From: Bacillota bacterium
Lineage (GTDB): Bacteria; Bacillota; Clostridia; Lachnospirales; Lachnospiraceae
Direction: 5' to 3'
Assembly (NCBI GenBank): GCA_023424995.1
Contig: JAFADH010000243.1
Span: 1-6,378, forward strand
Length of the DNA: 6,378 bases
Under the pieces are notes generated by a model. It saw nothing but the letters and a program-made list of their open reading frames with translations. It was not told the DNA's origin and did no database searches. The position numbers and the translations under genes are program-made. Positions 6,184 to 6,378 of this stretch are shown here, one piece after another (position 1 is the first letter of the stretch; each line of letters starts with the position of its first letter).

Positions 6184-6378
6184 TTATACCCCAAGTATGG
6201 AATACAGCTCTGTCAGCCGGCTGATCTCATAATCCGCAATACAATCCGTCACGTTCTCCAGCTTCTTCGGATTATACCAGCAGGCAGCGATGCCGGCATT
6301 GTTGCCTCCCTTGATATCGGATGAGAGGGAATCTCCGATGATCAGAGTCCTGTCCTTATTAAAGTTCTCGATCCGGGC
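6184..6378 (-). CDS. HAD-superfamily phosphatase, YjjG/YfnB nucleotidase type (C-terminal fragment)
   Basis: Only the last 64 codons and the TAA stop (6186-6184) lie in the window; the start is beyond position 6378. The fragment carries HAD motif IV as IIGDSLSSDIKGG, with the paired Asp residues that hold Mg2+. It is followed by NNAGIAACWYNP, a stretch typical of the YjjG/YfnB group of nucleoside monophosphate phosphatases, which clear noncanonical pyrimidine nucleotides in the cytoplasm. The ending YEISRLTELYSIL also fits that group, so this is a natural C-terminus. The catalytic nucleophile and motifs II-III cannot be checked here. The following gene is 430 bases away, so this is probably the end of a separate transcription unit. 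Confidence 0.85.
   Translation of the reverse strand, partial: ARIENFNKDRTLIIGDSLSSDIKGGNNAGIAACWYNPKKLENVTDCIADYEISRLTELYSILGV

Overview
The window looks like chromosomal DNA from a Firmicute of the class Clostridia, most likely Lachnospiraceae. This rests on the style of the proteins, the strong GGAGG-type ribosome binding sites and the moderate G+C; it is inference, since no rRNA or other taxonomic marker is present. Every gene I can support lies on the minus strand, so the window reads biologically from right (6378) to left (1). It looks like ordinary core or near-core genome: I see no mobile element, phage gene, CRISPR array, tRNA or rRNA.

Right edge, 6378-6184: the last 64 codons of a HAD-superfamily phosphatase of the YjjG/YfnB nucleotidase type. 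A 400-base spacer without a gene follows (6183-5767); its left half carries several inverted repeats. Next, 5754-4765 encodes a seven-bladed beta-propeller protein of the lactonase (6-phosphogluconolactonase-like) family. It probably has its own extended -10 promoter, and its start is best placed at 5754 because of a GGAGG site.

A 190-base regulatory interval (4764-4575) contains a good candidate promoter whose consensus -10 lies inside a perfect 9-base inverted repeat. An approximately 120-base leader with further inverted repeats follows. It leads into a probable three-gene transcription unit: a 137-residue ribbon-helix-helix protein with an uncharacterised C-terminal domain (4554-4141), a UvrD/PcrA-type DNA helicase (4103-1959), and a secreted or membrane-anchored 5'-nucleotidase/metallophosphatase (1936 to beyond position 1). 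Gaps within the unit are 37 and 22 bases, and each gene has a Shine-Dalgarno sequence.

A reasonable but untested model is that the ribbon-helix-helix protein represses its own promoter at one of the inverted repeats and so sets expression of the helicase and nucleotidase. No wholly new system is evident. The items most worth checking are the palindromic promoter and leader, the unusual Cys/Arg-rich 57-residue N-terminal extension of the nucleotidase, the AT-rich regulator gene with its unknown C-terminal domain, and the cluster of inverted repeats upstream of the propeller gene.
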